From an uncultured Collinsella sp. (GTDB lineage: Bacteria > Actinomycetota > Coriobacteriia > Coriobacteriales > Coriobacteriaceae), in contig CALKKS010000014.1 of the NCBI GenBank assembly GCA_937995345.1, forward strand, positions 62,001-126,000: a stretch of DNA of 64,000 nt, in the 5' to 3' direction. The notes beneath the pieces are model-generated. The model did no database searches and had not been told where the DNA came from. It worked only from the letters and a program-made list of their open reading frames with translations. Shown piece after piece: positions 53,844 to 61,681 of the stretch. Numbering within the stretch: the first letter of the stretch is position 1; each line of letters begins with the position of its first letter. Position numbers and translations under genes: made by a program.

Positions 53844-55132
53844 TGGCCCGTTTCCCCCTTGTTCCCACGGCACCCGAGCCCGAGCGTGCCATTTTAGTTG
53901 GTGTTGAGTGGCGCGACAATGCATGGCCGCTCGATCGCTCGCTTGATGAGCTGGAGCGTCTTGCCCACACAGCTGGTGCCCGGTGCGTGGCACGCTTGTC
54001 GCAGCGTTTGGTAAAGCCGTATCCTAAATCGTTTATCGGTTCCGGTAAGGTTGAAGAGCTGTGCGGCCTGGTGCATCGCATGGATGCCGATGTCGTTATT
54101 TTTGACGACGACCTGACCCCCTCGCAGCAATCCTATTTGGAGAAAGCCGTGGGCGAGCCGGTAAAGATTATCGATCGTACAGCACTGATCCTGGATATCT
54201 TTGGCCTGCATGCTCAGACGCGTGAGGGACGCCTGCAGGTACAGCTGGCACAGCTTCAATATTTGTTGCCTCGCCTGCGTGGCATGTGGAGCCATCTCGC
54301 CAAGGAGCAGACGCGCGGCGGCATCGGCTCACGTTTTGGTCAGGGCGAAAGTCAGCTCGAGGTCGACCGTCGCCTCATTCGTAATAAGATCGCTGCGCTT
54401 CGTCGTGAGCTCAAGCAGGTTGAACAGCGTCGCGATGTTCAATCCAAGAGTCGCATTGAGTCACCGGCGTTTCGCGTCGCGTTAGCCGGTTATACCAATG
54501 CCGGTAAATCGACGTTACTCAATCGTCTGACCGGCTCTACGGTACTTTCGCAGGACAAGCTGTTTGCTACGCTCGACCCGACGACGCGTTCGTATCGTCT
54601 GCCCGGCGGTCGCGGCATGACGATTACCGATACCGTCGGCTTTATTCAAAAGCTGCCCCATGGTCTGGTCGATGCCTTTAAATCGACGCTGTCCGAGGTT
54701 TTGGGTGCCGATCTAATTCTCAAAGTCGTAGATGCGTCTGACGAGGACTATGAGCGGCAGCTGGAGGCTGTCGACCGCGTGCTTGATGAGATCGGCGCCG
54801 GAGATCGTTTAACGCTGACCGTATTCAATAAAATCGATCTTCTCGATAGCGTCGATCGATTGAGTTTCCGTCGTCGCTATCCGGAGGCCGTTCTGTTCTC
54901 GGCCCAAACGGGCGAGGGGCTCGACGATCTCGTCGACCGGATTGCTCGCGAGGCAGCTGCCACCGATGTGTTGCTCTCCGCTGATATCCCGTATCGTGAG
55001 GGCGCTCTCATCACGCTGGTGCATGAGCAGGGAACCCTTCTGCATGAGGAATATCTAGAGGACGGAGTTCGCATTGTGGCGAAGTTGCCGGCCCGAATCG
55101 CGCCGCGTCTTGAGCGCTATCGTACGGAATAA
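53843..55132 (+). CDS. hflX: GTPase HflX
   Basis: A 429-residue ribosome-splitting GTPase. The N-terminal HflX domain has FIGSGKVEEL and FDDDLTPSQQSYLE; the GLHAQTREGRLQVQLAQLQY segment leads into a coiled coil. The G1 motif GYTNAGKST is near 216-224, then DTVGFIQKLP and NKIDLLD. The 3' end overlaps the convergent gene at 55117 by 16 bases. miaA-hflX is a common pair. Confidence 0.95.
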   Translation: MARFPLVPTAPEPERAILVGVEWRDNAWPLDRSLDELERLAHTAGARCVARLSQRLVKPYPKSFIGSGKVEELCGLVHRMDADVVIFDDDLTPSQQSYLEKAVGEPVKIIDRTALILDIFGLHAQTREGRLQVQLAQLQYLLPRLRGMWSHLAKEQTRGGIGSRFGQGESQLEVDRRLIRNKIAALRRELKQVEQRRDVQSKSRIESPAFRVALAGYTNAGKSTLLNRLTGSTVLSQDKLFATLDPTTRSYRLPGGRGMTITDTVGFIQKLPHGLVDAFKSTLSEVLGADLILKVVDASDEDYERQLEAVDRVLDEIGAGDRLTLTVFNKIDLLDSVDRLSFRRRYPEAVLFSAQTGEGLDDLVDRIAREAAATDVLLSADIPYREGALITLVHEQGTLLHEEYLEDGVRIVAKLPARIAPRLERYRTE

Positions 55133-55821
55133 ACGAGTTCTAGTACGCCTAGGATGACAGGCTGATGGAGCAGGTAGAACGGTAAGGCATGCCTACCGAG
55201 GACTGCGAGCGCCGGGATGGGATTGGCGTATGCCCATGCTGGCGCTTCGAGGCTTGATGCTTGTGCTGCCTGGGCAGCAAAAAAGCCGGTAAGGTACATA
55301 AAGACAAACGGAATGAGCGGATAGTAGTCTCCCGAAACAAAACCCGGGCTCGGGAATCCAAGCCATGCCAGGTGGGGGAGTGGGTAGACCGCTTTTGGAA
55401 TGCCCCAGGTTAGGGCAAAAAGAACAAGGCACGCTGCGATGCCCCACGAGCCCGGTAATTTTTGGAGTAACGGACGGGTGAGTGCAACCACTGCAGTGCA
55501 CGCTGCCATGCAATAAATGATGCCAAAGTTTACTGAATCGTCGACTGATACCAGTGTAGTTGCAATCCATACGATCAAGGCTGCGGCCGAGTATTTGAGA
55601 GCGCGCTTATCGTTATTGCGCGAGAGCGTGCACATCCAACCGGCGATAAACAAAAATACCCAGCTGATACTAGCGCGCCAGATGTCTTGAAAGACTGACT
55701 GGGTAAACCAGGGCATATCCCAGCCGTACAGGTAGGCGAGATCATAGCAAGCGTGAAAACCTGCCATAGAAATCATCGTAAACCCGCGGACGGTATCAAA
55801 TATGGTTATGCGTTTTTGCAT
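55117..55821 (-). CDS. DUF1624/HGSNAT-like membrane acyltransferase family protein
   Basis: A 234-residue protein with seven or so membrane helices. The N-terminal RITIFDTVRGFTMISMAGFHACYDL matches the DUF1624 (heparan-alpha-glucosaminide N-acetyltransferase catalytic) family, which moves acyl groups across membranes onto sugars. The substrate is unknown. Its ATG overlaps the lexA stop by one base, so it is probably cotranscribed with lexA and SOS-linked. Its end overlaps hflX. Confidence 0.75.
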   Translation of the reverse strand: MQKRITIFDTVRGFTMISMAGFHACYDLAYLYGWDMPWFTQSVFQDIWRASISWVFLFIAGWMCTLSRNNDKRALKYSAAALIVWIATTLVSVDDSVNFGIIYCMAACTAVVALTRPLLQKLPGSWGIAACLVLFALTWGIPKAVYPLPHLAWLGFPSPGFVSGDYYPLIPFVFMYLTGFFAAQAAQASSLEAPAWAYANPIPALAVLGRHALPFYLLHQPVILGVLELVYSVR

Positions 55822-56465
55822 TACGAGAACCGGCGCATCAAGCCGACGACTTTGCCCAGGATAACGGGATTCGTTGCATAGATAGGTTCCATGGTGTCGT
55901 TCTCGGGCTGCAAGCGCACACGCCCCTGCTCCTTGTAGAACGTCTTGACGGTCGCCGAACCATCAATCATGGCCACGACAATTTCGCCGTTCATGGCACT
56001 CTTTTGTTCACGGACGATGATGTAATCGCCATTGAAGATGCCGACATTGATCATTGAGCTCCCATGCACCTCAAGGATAAAGGAACCCTGATCAGTGGCG
56101 ATTTCGGTCGGGATAGTAAACGTGTCTTCGATATTCTGCTCGGCCAGAATGGGAATCCCAGCCGCGACGCGACCAACGAGCGGCAGCGAGACCGTTCCGC
56201 GGGGCGCCGTGGGCTCATCGGATTTGGAAATCGAGACAGAGGATCCGTCCTCATCAAAGAGCTCTAGGGCGCGAGGCTTGGTGGCATCGCGCTTGAGCAG
56301 CCCTCGAGCCTCCAGGGCAGAGAGATGAGCATGCACCGTGCTGGGGGAGGAGAGGCCTACGGCCGATGCCATCTCGCGCACACTGGGCGGATAGCCCTTC
56401 TCCTGCTGATATTCCTTGATGAAGTCGTAAATCTGCTGCTGACGCTTGGTAATTTTGCGAGCCAT
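55821..56465 (-). CDS. lexA: SOS repressor LexA
   Basis: A 214-residue LexA. The winged-helix domain (1-70) has the recognition block SVREMASAVGLSSPSTVHAHL. The self-cleavage site is Ala102-Gly103 (VAAGIP), and the catalytic dyad is Ser137 and Lys174. The start is ATG 56465 with AGAGAGG upstream; the frame upstream lies in the control region. Three SOS boxes sit between it and the divergent YneA-like gene, so it is autoregulated. Confidence 0.97.
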   Translation of the reverse strand: MARKITKRQQQIYDFIKEYQQEKGYPPSVREMASAVGLSSPSTVHAHLSALEARGLLKRDATKPRALELFDEDGSSVSISKSDEPTAPRGTVSLPLVGRVAAGIPILAEQNIEDTFTIPTEIATDQGSFILEVHGSSMINVGIFNGDYIIVREQKSAMNGEIVVAMIDGSATVKTFYKEQGRVRLQPENDTMEPIYATNPVILGKVVGLMRRFS

Positions 56466-56488
56466 CAGGGGATCCTCTCTGCCAATGT

Positions 56489-56558
56489 CAAACAAATGTT
56501 CGATTTTTGCTTGACAGGAACAACTGTTCGAAGATAATAATAACCGAACATTCGTTCT
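56489..56558. promoter_or_regulatory. Three SOS boxes in the lexA/yneA-like divergent control region
   Basis: CAAACAAATGTTCG (56489), GGAACAACTGTTCG (56517) and CGAACATTCGTTCT (56545) each match CGAAC-N4-GTTCG with one deviation. They are spaced 28 bp apart. The middle box lies in the spacer of a plus-strand promoter (TTGACA 56511-56516, GATAAT 56533-56538). Confidence 0.88.
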
Positions 56559-56625
56559 CGCGCTAGACATTTTTGTCCGCGCGGCTTGATAAAACTGTTC
56601 TCAGCAAAACACGCGAGAGGAGAAC

Positions 56626-57078
56626 ATGATGAACGTAACGAATATGGTCCAGGGAAACCTCGCCCTTAAGCTCGAGACGCCTGCAGAACCCACTTTTACG
56701 GTTGTTCAGGGTGGCCGCTCCGGCTTTCAGCCTTTGACCGTAAAGCCTGCGCGCAATCAGCAGGCTGTAGTCGCGCCGGCCCGCGTTGCCCTGAAGGTTC
56801 CGACGATTGTCGCCGTCGCCGTTGCGCTTACGCTCTTCTTTGTCCTCGCTATGTCGGTCTTTAGTGCTCGTCACGCCGCGTATGCCGAGTCCGTTTCCAA
56901 CATTACCTACGGGACCATTCGCGTTCAGCCTGGCGATTCTCTTTGGTCGCTTGCCGAAGAATATCCAATCGAAGGCCTTTCCACGCAAGAGACTTCCGAC
57001 ATGATCCGTAGCGTCAATCATCTGGAGCATGGTTCGCTCGCCGCCGGTGCGCATCTTAAGGTTCCTGCTCGTTCGTAA
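56626..57078 (+). CDS. YneA-like SOS cell-division inhibitor candidate (membrane helix plus LysM)
   Basis: A 150-residue protein: about 57 cytoplasmic residues, one membrane helix (58-80) and an extracytoplasmic LysM domain (97-147, TIRVQPGDSLWSLAEEYP). Bacillus YneA has a membrane helix plus LysM, lies divergent to lexA, and blocks division during SOS. This gene has the same architecture and position, and a promoter with an SOS box in its spacer. Sequence similarity beyond LysM cannot be claimed. The long N-terminal cytoplasmic part is unlike YneA. ATG 56626 has GAGAGGAG upstream. Confidence 0.75.
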   Translation: MMNVTNMVQGNLALKLETPAEPTFTVVQGGRSGFQPLTVKPARNQQAVVAPARVALKVPTIVAVAVALTLFFVLAMSVFSARHAAYAESVSNITYGTIRVQPGDSLWSLAEEYPIEGLSTQETSDMIRSVNHLEHGSLAAGAHLKVPARS

Positions 57079-57129
57079 TCATTATCGCGCTGCGCATGGT
57101 ACCCTTGTTATCGTTTAAGAGGAGGTACC

Positions 57130-57573
57130 ATGCGCTGTCCCAAATGCGGCAAGGCACATACCCGCGTCGTTGATTCCCGTATGCAGGAGTCAAATAACAC
57201 CATTAAGCGCCGTCGCGAATGTTGCTCGTGTAACTACCGCTTTACAACGTTCGAGCGATGCGAGGACCCTATCGAGGTCATTAAGTCAGACGGAACCAAG
57301 CAGCGGTTCGATCGCAATAAGCTGCTCGTCGGCTTGATGCGAGCCACCATCAAGCGCGATATCGACACTAAGAAGCTCAATGAGATTATCGATGACATCG
57401 AGGTCGAGCTGCGCTCTCGCACGCTGACGGCCGTCACGTCCCATGAGTTGGGTGACATGGTGCTCAAGCGCTTGGCCAAGATCGACAAGGTTGCGTACAT
57501 CCGTTTTGCCTCGGTCTACCGTGATTTCAAAGACGTCGATGAGTTTCTGCAAGAGCTCGACAAGCTAAGGTGA
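57130..57573 (+). CDS. nrdR: Transcriptional repressor NrdR
   Basis: A 147-residue zinc-ribbon plus ATP-cone repressor of ribonucleotide reductase genes. The zinc cysteines are 3, 6, 31 and 34 (MRCPKCG and CCSC). The ATP-cone begins [24 protein letters not shown] lies upstream of ATG 57130. The next gene, dut, is also nucleotide metabolism. Confidence 0.96.
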   Translation: MRCPKCGKAHTRVVDSRMQESNNTIKRRRECCSCNYRFTTFERCEDPIEVIKSDGTKQRFDRNKLLVGLMRATIKRDIDTKKLNEIIDDIEVELRSRTLTAVTSHELGDMVLKRLAKIDKVAYIRFASVYRDFKDVDEFLQELDKLR

Positions 57574-57577
57574 TTCC

Positions 57578-58021
57578 ATGTCCAACATTACCGTCAACAT
57601 AAAGCGTCTCGATCCCACCGTCGAGCTTCCCAAATACGCCCATCCCACCGATGCTGGCTTGGATTTGCGCTCCAACGAAGACTGCGTCCTGAAGCCCTTC
57701 GAACGCCGTCTGGTCTCTACGGGGCTGGCCATCGCCCTGCCCGATGGCTACGCCGGCTTCGTCCAGCCCCGCAGCGGCTTGGCCATCAAGCAGGGCCTGT
57801 CTATAGTCAACACGCCGGGCCTCATCGACGCCCACTACCGAGGAGAACTCAAGGTTATCCTCATCAACCTGGATCCCACCAACGACATCCAAATCAACAA
57901 AGGCGACCGCATAGCCCAACTCGTCATCCAAGAAGTCCCCACGGTCAATCTCATAGAAGTAGAAGAACTAGACGAAACCGACCGAGGCAAAGGAGGCTTC
58001 GGCTCCAGCGGCGTAGCCTAG
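57578..58021 (+). CDS. dut: Deoxyuridine 5'-triphosphate nucleotidohydrolase
   Basis: A 147-residue trimeric dUTPase that keeps uracil out of DNA. All five motifs are visible: [35 protein letters not shown] and GKGGFGSSG. It begins 4 bases after nrdR. The last 60 codons use many A-ending codons (ATA, GTA, CTA, CGA) that are rare in the first half and in neighbouring genes. Confidence 0.96.
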   Translation: MSNITVNIKRLDPTVELPKYAHPTDAGLDLRSNEDCVLKPFERRLVSTGLAIALPDGYAGFVQPRSGLAIKQGLSIVNTPGLIDAHYRGELKVILINLDPTNDIQINKGDRIAQLVIQEVPTVNLIEVEELDETDRGKGGFGSSGVA

Positions 58022-58038
58022 TCGTTTACGTACTGTCC

Positions 58039-58142
58039 GCTGGCCGGCCCGACCCGCCTATATATCATCCCATGCTCAAACATTCTCGCTTCGCTGCGAA
58101 ACTGCGCGTGGGACGATATATAGGCGGGTCGGGCTGGCCAGC
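58039..58142 (+). repeat. Palindromic element B1
   Basis: The arms 58039-58072 and 58109-58142 pair over 34 positions with two mismatches. The 36-base core starts TGCTCAAACATTCTCGC and ends GCGAAACTGCGCG. It begins 18 bases after the dut stop. One mismatch (A opposite C beside ATATC) is conserved in B2. Confidence 0.88.
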
Positions 58143-58219
58143 TACGTTTATGCACTACCAGCTGCGCCGAATCCTCGTATTAGAAGCTGCGAAGGCGAAC
58201 CAAAGAAACTAATTGCAGC

Positions 58220-58262
58220 AAGCAGATGCGGCAAAGGGACTGTTCCTTTGCCGCATCTGCTT
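58220..58262. terminator. Hairpin between dut and the convergent glycosyltransferase gene
   Basis: An 18-bp perfect stem (58220-58237 with 58245-58262) with a 7-base loop. The T-tracts are short, so it is a likely but weak bidirectional terminator. It lies in the spacer between elements B1 and B2. Confidence 0.65.
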
Positions 58263-58300
58263 ATCAGAAAGATTGATTATTGTTTTCAAGCGAGTAGTCG

Positions 58301-58403
58301 CCCGCCCGCTTCTCACACATATCGTTCCACGCGCAGTTTCGCAGCGAGCGAAGCGAAGCGAGAATGTTTGAGCATGGAATGATATGTGTGAGAAGCGGGC
58401 GGG
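58301..58403 (-). repeat. Palindromic element B2, inverted copy of B1 with different arms
   Basis: The arms 58301-58329 and 58375-58403 pair over 29 positions with one mismatch. The core is the reverse complement of the B1 core, plus a 9-base duplication (GAGCGAAGC). The arm sequence differs from B1 except near the core (ATATC, then TTCCA for TCCCA, a compensatory change). Confidence 0.88.
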
Positions 58404-58462
58404 AGGGATACGAGCGCCCCGCGAGAATGTTTGAGCACGGGATGATATATAGGGGCCTCCCG
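58404..58462 (-). repeat. Truncated palindromic element B3
   Basis: GCGAGAATGTTTGAGCA (58421-58437) followed by GATGATATATAGG repeats one half of the B core and its arm start. The other half is missing. Short pairings remain (GCGCCCC with GGGGC, GGGAGG with CCTCCC). Confidence 0.65.
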
Positions 58463-58484
58463 CAGGTAAGCGGACATAAAGACG

Positions 58485-59786
58485 CTAGCGGATATGCGCA
58501 GGTTTTCCGCCCCAGTAGAAGCGGCAGAAGGCTCGTTTGCGCTTTTGGGGTTTGCCTACGAGTTCCATGGTGGCGATGGCGATGTCTTCGGCTGCGCGGG
58601 GACGGCGCAGTACTTCGCCATTGATAAGCAATGCTTTGAGCGACTCCGGATGATCGTGGAGATGGCGCAACGTCACGATGAGCTCTCGTGCCGTGGTGAC
58701 GTGCATGCTGGCGCCCATGCCGGTGAGCATGGTGGTGTTGGCCTTTTCCTGGCCATAGGACTTGCCCAGCAGGATCATCGGCAGATGTGCGCATAGGCAC
58801 TCGGTGACCGTGAGTCCGCCCGATTTGAGGATTGCCAGGTCGCAGCCGTGCATGAGGGCCGCCATGTCGTCGACATAGTCCAACACCGTGACGTTCTCGA
58901 GCTTCATGGCATCGAAGAGCGTCTTCAGCCGGGTGGCATACTCCACGTCTTTGCCGGGCAAAAAGACAAAGTGCATGTCTTCGAAGCTGCGCAGGAAGGG
59001 GAGCGTGTGGTCCATCGCCGCGCGAAAGCGGACGTAAGGCTGAGGCAAGCTGGCGCCGGCCATTACCAGCACGACGGTCTTGTCGGTAGGGAGGTTGAAC
59101 TTGGCTAGTTCTTCCTCGCGATCGTAATCCGTGTCGAATCCGGCGCGAATAGGAATACCGGTAATGCGAATCTTTGTCTCGGGCACCTTGCGCGGACGCA
59201 GCGTTTCGGCCATAAATTCGTTGGCAACACAGAATAGATCGGTGTCCTTGTGGGGCCACCAGCCCTCGACTTCGTAGTCGGTCGGTACGCAGATGATCGG
59301 ATAATCGATACCCGTAATTACGCGGGCGCCCACGGCAACATTGGCTGCCGTGATGTGCGTTGCGACCACGGCTATGGGCCTGCGGTTACGAATATATTCG
59401 TTGAAGGAGGGGAACATAATTCGCGACCATGCCGTGCCGCCACCCCAGAGCAGATGTCCCGTAAGCGTATATCGCCAGGTCAGGTCGTAAATGGGGCGCG
59501 TGGCTCCCGTAAAAGAAGCCGCGGTTTTATTGCCGTCGAATTTAATACGTCCAAAATCAAGGATATCGAGCACTTCAATCTCAACATCCTCGGGGATGCC
59601 ATTGGTGCCGCGGATGAGGTCGAATGCCTGCGCAATCGCATTTGCGGCGGCCTTGTGACCCGAGCCGACCGAGGCGTGCACGATGGTCACGAGAGGTTTT
59701 TGCTGAGCCAAGAGCGTGGTTTGCTCCGATTGGGGAGTGCTGAGCTTGAGCAGGGGAGCGTCGTCGCTCGTCTGCGTCTGATCCAT
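58485..59786 (-). CDS. MGDG synthase-like processive glycosyltransferase
   Basis: A 433-residue GT-B glycosyltransferase of the monogalactosyldiacylglycerol synthase/UgtP type. Its N-terminal VTIVHASVGSGHKAAANAIA is the MGDG-synthase block, and ILKSGGLTVTECLCAHLPMIL is the C-terminal donor-binding block. Such enzymes add sugars from UDP-glucose or UDP-galactose to diacylglycerol at the cytoplasmic membrane. MurG is related but different. ATG 59786 has GGGGAG upstream; an earlier ATG (59825) lacks one. It is convergent with dut across the B elements. Confidence 0.85.
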   Translation of the reverse strand: MDQTQTSDDAPLLKLSTPQSEQTTLLAQQKPLVTIVHASVGSGHKAAANAIAQAFDLIRGTNGIPEDVEIEVLDILDFGRIKFDGNKTAASFTGATRPIYDLTWRYTLTGHLLWGGGTAWSRIMFPSFNEYIRNRRPIAVVATHITAANVAVGARVITGIDYPIICVPTDYEVEGWWPHKDTDLFCVANEFMAETLRPRKVPETKIRITGIPIRAGFDTDYDREEELAKFNLPTDKTVVLVMAGASLPQPYVRFRAAMDHTLPFLRSFEDMHFVFLPGKDVEYATRLKTLFDAMKLENVTVLDYVDDMAALMHGCDLAILKSGGLTVTECLCAHLPMILLGKSYGQEKANTTMLTGMGASMHVTTARELIVTLRHLHDHPESLKALLINGEVLRRPRAAEDIAIATMELVGKPQKRKRAFCRFYWGGKPAHIR

Positions 59787-59904
59787 CGATAACTCCCCTT
59801 CGACGTTGTAACACGGATTTATCATTGTAGTGCATGAGTGTCACGTTCACGTAAATTTGGGTATGAGCGCAAAGAACGACAACGTTTTGACGAGAGGACT
59901 CTTC

Positions 59905-60843
59905 ATGGCTACCGATCAGACGATCGATGTTGCGATTATCGGCGGCGGTCCCGCGGGCTATGCTGCTGCCATTTATGCGGCGCGCGCCAACCTGACGACG
60001 ACTGTCCTTGAGCAGGGTATGTCGGGCGGACAGATCGCCACATCCAACGAGATTGAGAATTATCCTGGCATTCCGCTACTGAGCGGTGTCGAACTTGGTG
60101 AGCGGTTCCAACAGCATGCTGAAGGCCTGGGGGCTCAGGTTGAATGGAGTATGGTGACGGGCGTCGATTACGATGCCGATGCGGCTCTATTTACCATTCA
60201 TCATGATATTGGCGATACGGTGGCCAAGAGCGTCGTTGCGTGCATGGGCGCCACGCCGCGTCCTGCGGGTTTTGTTGGCGAGGACAAGTATCGCGGTCGT
60301 GGCGTTTCGTATTGCGCGACCTGTGACGGCATGTTCTTCCGCGGCAAGCAGGTTTTTGTTATCGGAGGCGGTAATTCGGCATGCGAGGAGGCGCTGTTCC
60401 TGTCCGACATTGCCAGCAGCGTGACCATCGTGCTGCGTCGCGATCAGTTCCGTGCACCCGAGGGCGTTGTGAATAAGGTGCTTGCTAAGGACAATATTTC
60501 AGTTAGGTACCAAACTAGTATTGTTGAACTTTCTGGTGAAGCGATGCCCACGACAATCACATTCAAGGACAATGCGACTGGTGAAATGCACACTGAGTCC
60601 TTTGAACCTGGCTCATTTGGCATTTTTGTCTTTACGGGGACGCAACCACATACCGAGCTTGTTGAGCATCTAGTCGATCTGGCTCCCGACGGCGGCATTG
60701 TTACCGACGATTCGATGGCCACCCGTACACCCGGCTTATTCGCAGCTGGCGATATCCGTTCCAAGCGCTTACGCCAGGTTGTGACCGCCGTTTCTGATGG
60801 AGCCATAGCGGCAACCAACGCATACGCATTTCTCCGTGGATAA
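59905..60843 (+). CDS. trxB: Thioredoxin-disulfide reductase
   Basis: A 312-residue flavoprotein that reduces thioredoxin with NADPH. FAD-binding GGGPAGYAAAIYAAR starts at residue 13, and the redox-active CATC is at 137-140 (YCATCDG). The NADPH site is VIGGGNSACEEA. ATG 59905 has GAGAGGA upstream. Codons 190-240 (60480-60630) are noticeably AT-richer than the flanks, hinting at a recombined segment. Confidence 0.94.
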   Translation: MATDQTIDVAIIGGGPAGYAAAIYAARANLTTTVLEQGMSGGQIATSNEIENYPGIPLLSGVELGERFQQHAEGLGAQVEWSMVTGVDYDADAALFTIHHDIGDTVAKSVVACMGATPRPAGFVGEDKYRGRGVSYCATCDGMFFRGKQVFVIGGGNSACEEALFLSDIASSVTIVLRRDQFRAPEGVVNKVLAKDNISVRYQTSIVELSGEAMPTTITFKDNATGEMHTESFEPGSFGIFVFTGTQPHTELVEHLVDLAPDGGIVTDDSMATRTPGLFAAGDIRSKRLRQVVTAVSDGAIAATNAYAFLRG

Positions 60844-60883
60844 GTACGATAATATATCTTATGTAAGGTTGTTATCTTTAAAC

Positions 60884-60927
60884 AAAGTGGCTGAACGGTA
60901 CATCAATGTGCCGCCCAGCCACTTTTA
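60884..60927 (+). terminator. Terminator after trxB
   Basis: AAAGTGGCTG pairs with CAGCCACTTT around an inner GGTACA/TGTGCC stem, then TTTA. Confidence 0.85.
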
Positions 60928-60997
60928 CTTTGCGGCAATGTGGTATGCAAAACTAGATAACCTAGAATACAATATAGAAAACGAACGGAGGCCTCTT

Positions 60998-61609
60998 ATG
61001 AACCACGCTAAACATGTTATCCCGATGTCCGATACATCGGTCAGCATTAAGCCTGAGGATATTCAGCCGACGGTTCTGCCGGATGCATTTATTCAGTCCG
61101 ATATGGTGGGTAAACTCAACGCGTTGAGCCTGCCGCGCTATGACCAGCTGCCCAACGTAACGCTCTATCGCGATCAGGTTATTGAATATGTTGCACTGTG
61201 GATGGAGCCGCTTTCGATTTGCGTAGAGCAGCCCGTTATCACGCCATCGATGATCAATAACTACGTGAAGGTCGGCCTCGTTCCTGCTCCGATTAAAAAG
61301 CAGTATGGCCGTGAGCAGATTGCGCGTCTCATCGCCATTTGTATCTTTAAGCAGGTGCTGCCCATCGCTGCGGTTCAGGCGCTCTTTAATATTCAACGCT
61401 TGAGCTACGACGCTCCTACGGCTTTCGATTATGTTGTCGATCAACTTGAGGCATCGATTCGTGCGGCGTTTTCCGTTGAGCAGACTCCCGTGCCCGATAC
61501 CGCACATCAGGTTACGCGCGAATCGCTGCTCGTGCGCAGTGCAGTATCGTCCTTCGTTTCGAAGGCGTACCTGATGAGCTATCTAAAGTTCAATGGGTTT
61601 AATAGCTAA
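60998..61609 (+). CDS. DUF1836 domain protein
   Basis: A 203-residue protein of the DUF1836 family. The central part has a MerR-like winged-helix look: VITPSMINNYVKVGLVPAPI, then KQYGREQIARLIAICIFKQVLPI. Function is unknown; DNA binding is plausible. I place the start at ATG 60998 with ACGGAGG upstream. A longer frame to 60836 overlaps trxB and its terminator and is rejected. A weak promoter (TTGCGG 60930, TAGATA 60954) lies just upstream. Confidence 0.82.
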   Translation: MNHAKHVIPMSDTSVSIKPEDIQPTVLPDAFIQSDMVGKLNALSLPRYDQLPNVTLYRDQVIEYVALWMEPLSICVEQPVITPSMINNYVKVGLVPAPIKKQYGREQIARLIAICIFKQVLPIAAVQALFNIQRLSYDAPTAFDYVVDQLEASIRAAFSVEQTPVPDTAHQVTRESLLVRSAVSSFVSKAYLMSYLKFNGFNS

Positions 61610-61620
61610 CCGAGGTATAA

Positions 61621-61669
61621 GACGGGCGGGATAAAGAGCCGCTGGCTCCTTATCCCGCCCGTGCGTTTG
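61621..61669. terminator. Bidirectional terminator between the DUF1836 and degV genes
   Basis: ACGGGCGGGATAA (61622-61634) pairs with TTATCCCGCCCGT (61650-61662), with an inner AGAGCC/GGCTC stem, between convergent genes. Confidence 0.85.
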
Positions 61670-61681
61670 TCTAGTTGGGCA

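Noticed and set aside
58264..58624. Short frames across the B elements
   Set aside because: They consist of repeat sequence and the antisense of the glycosyltransferase end.
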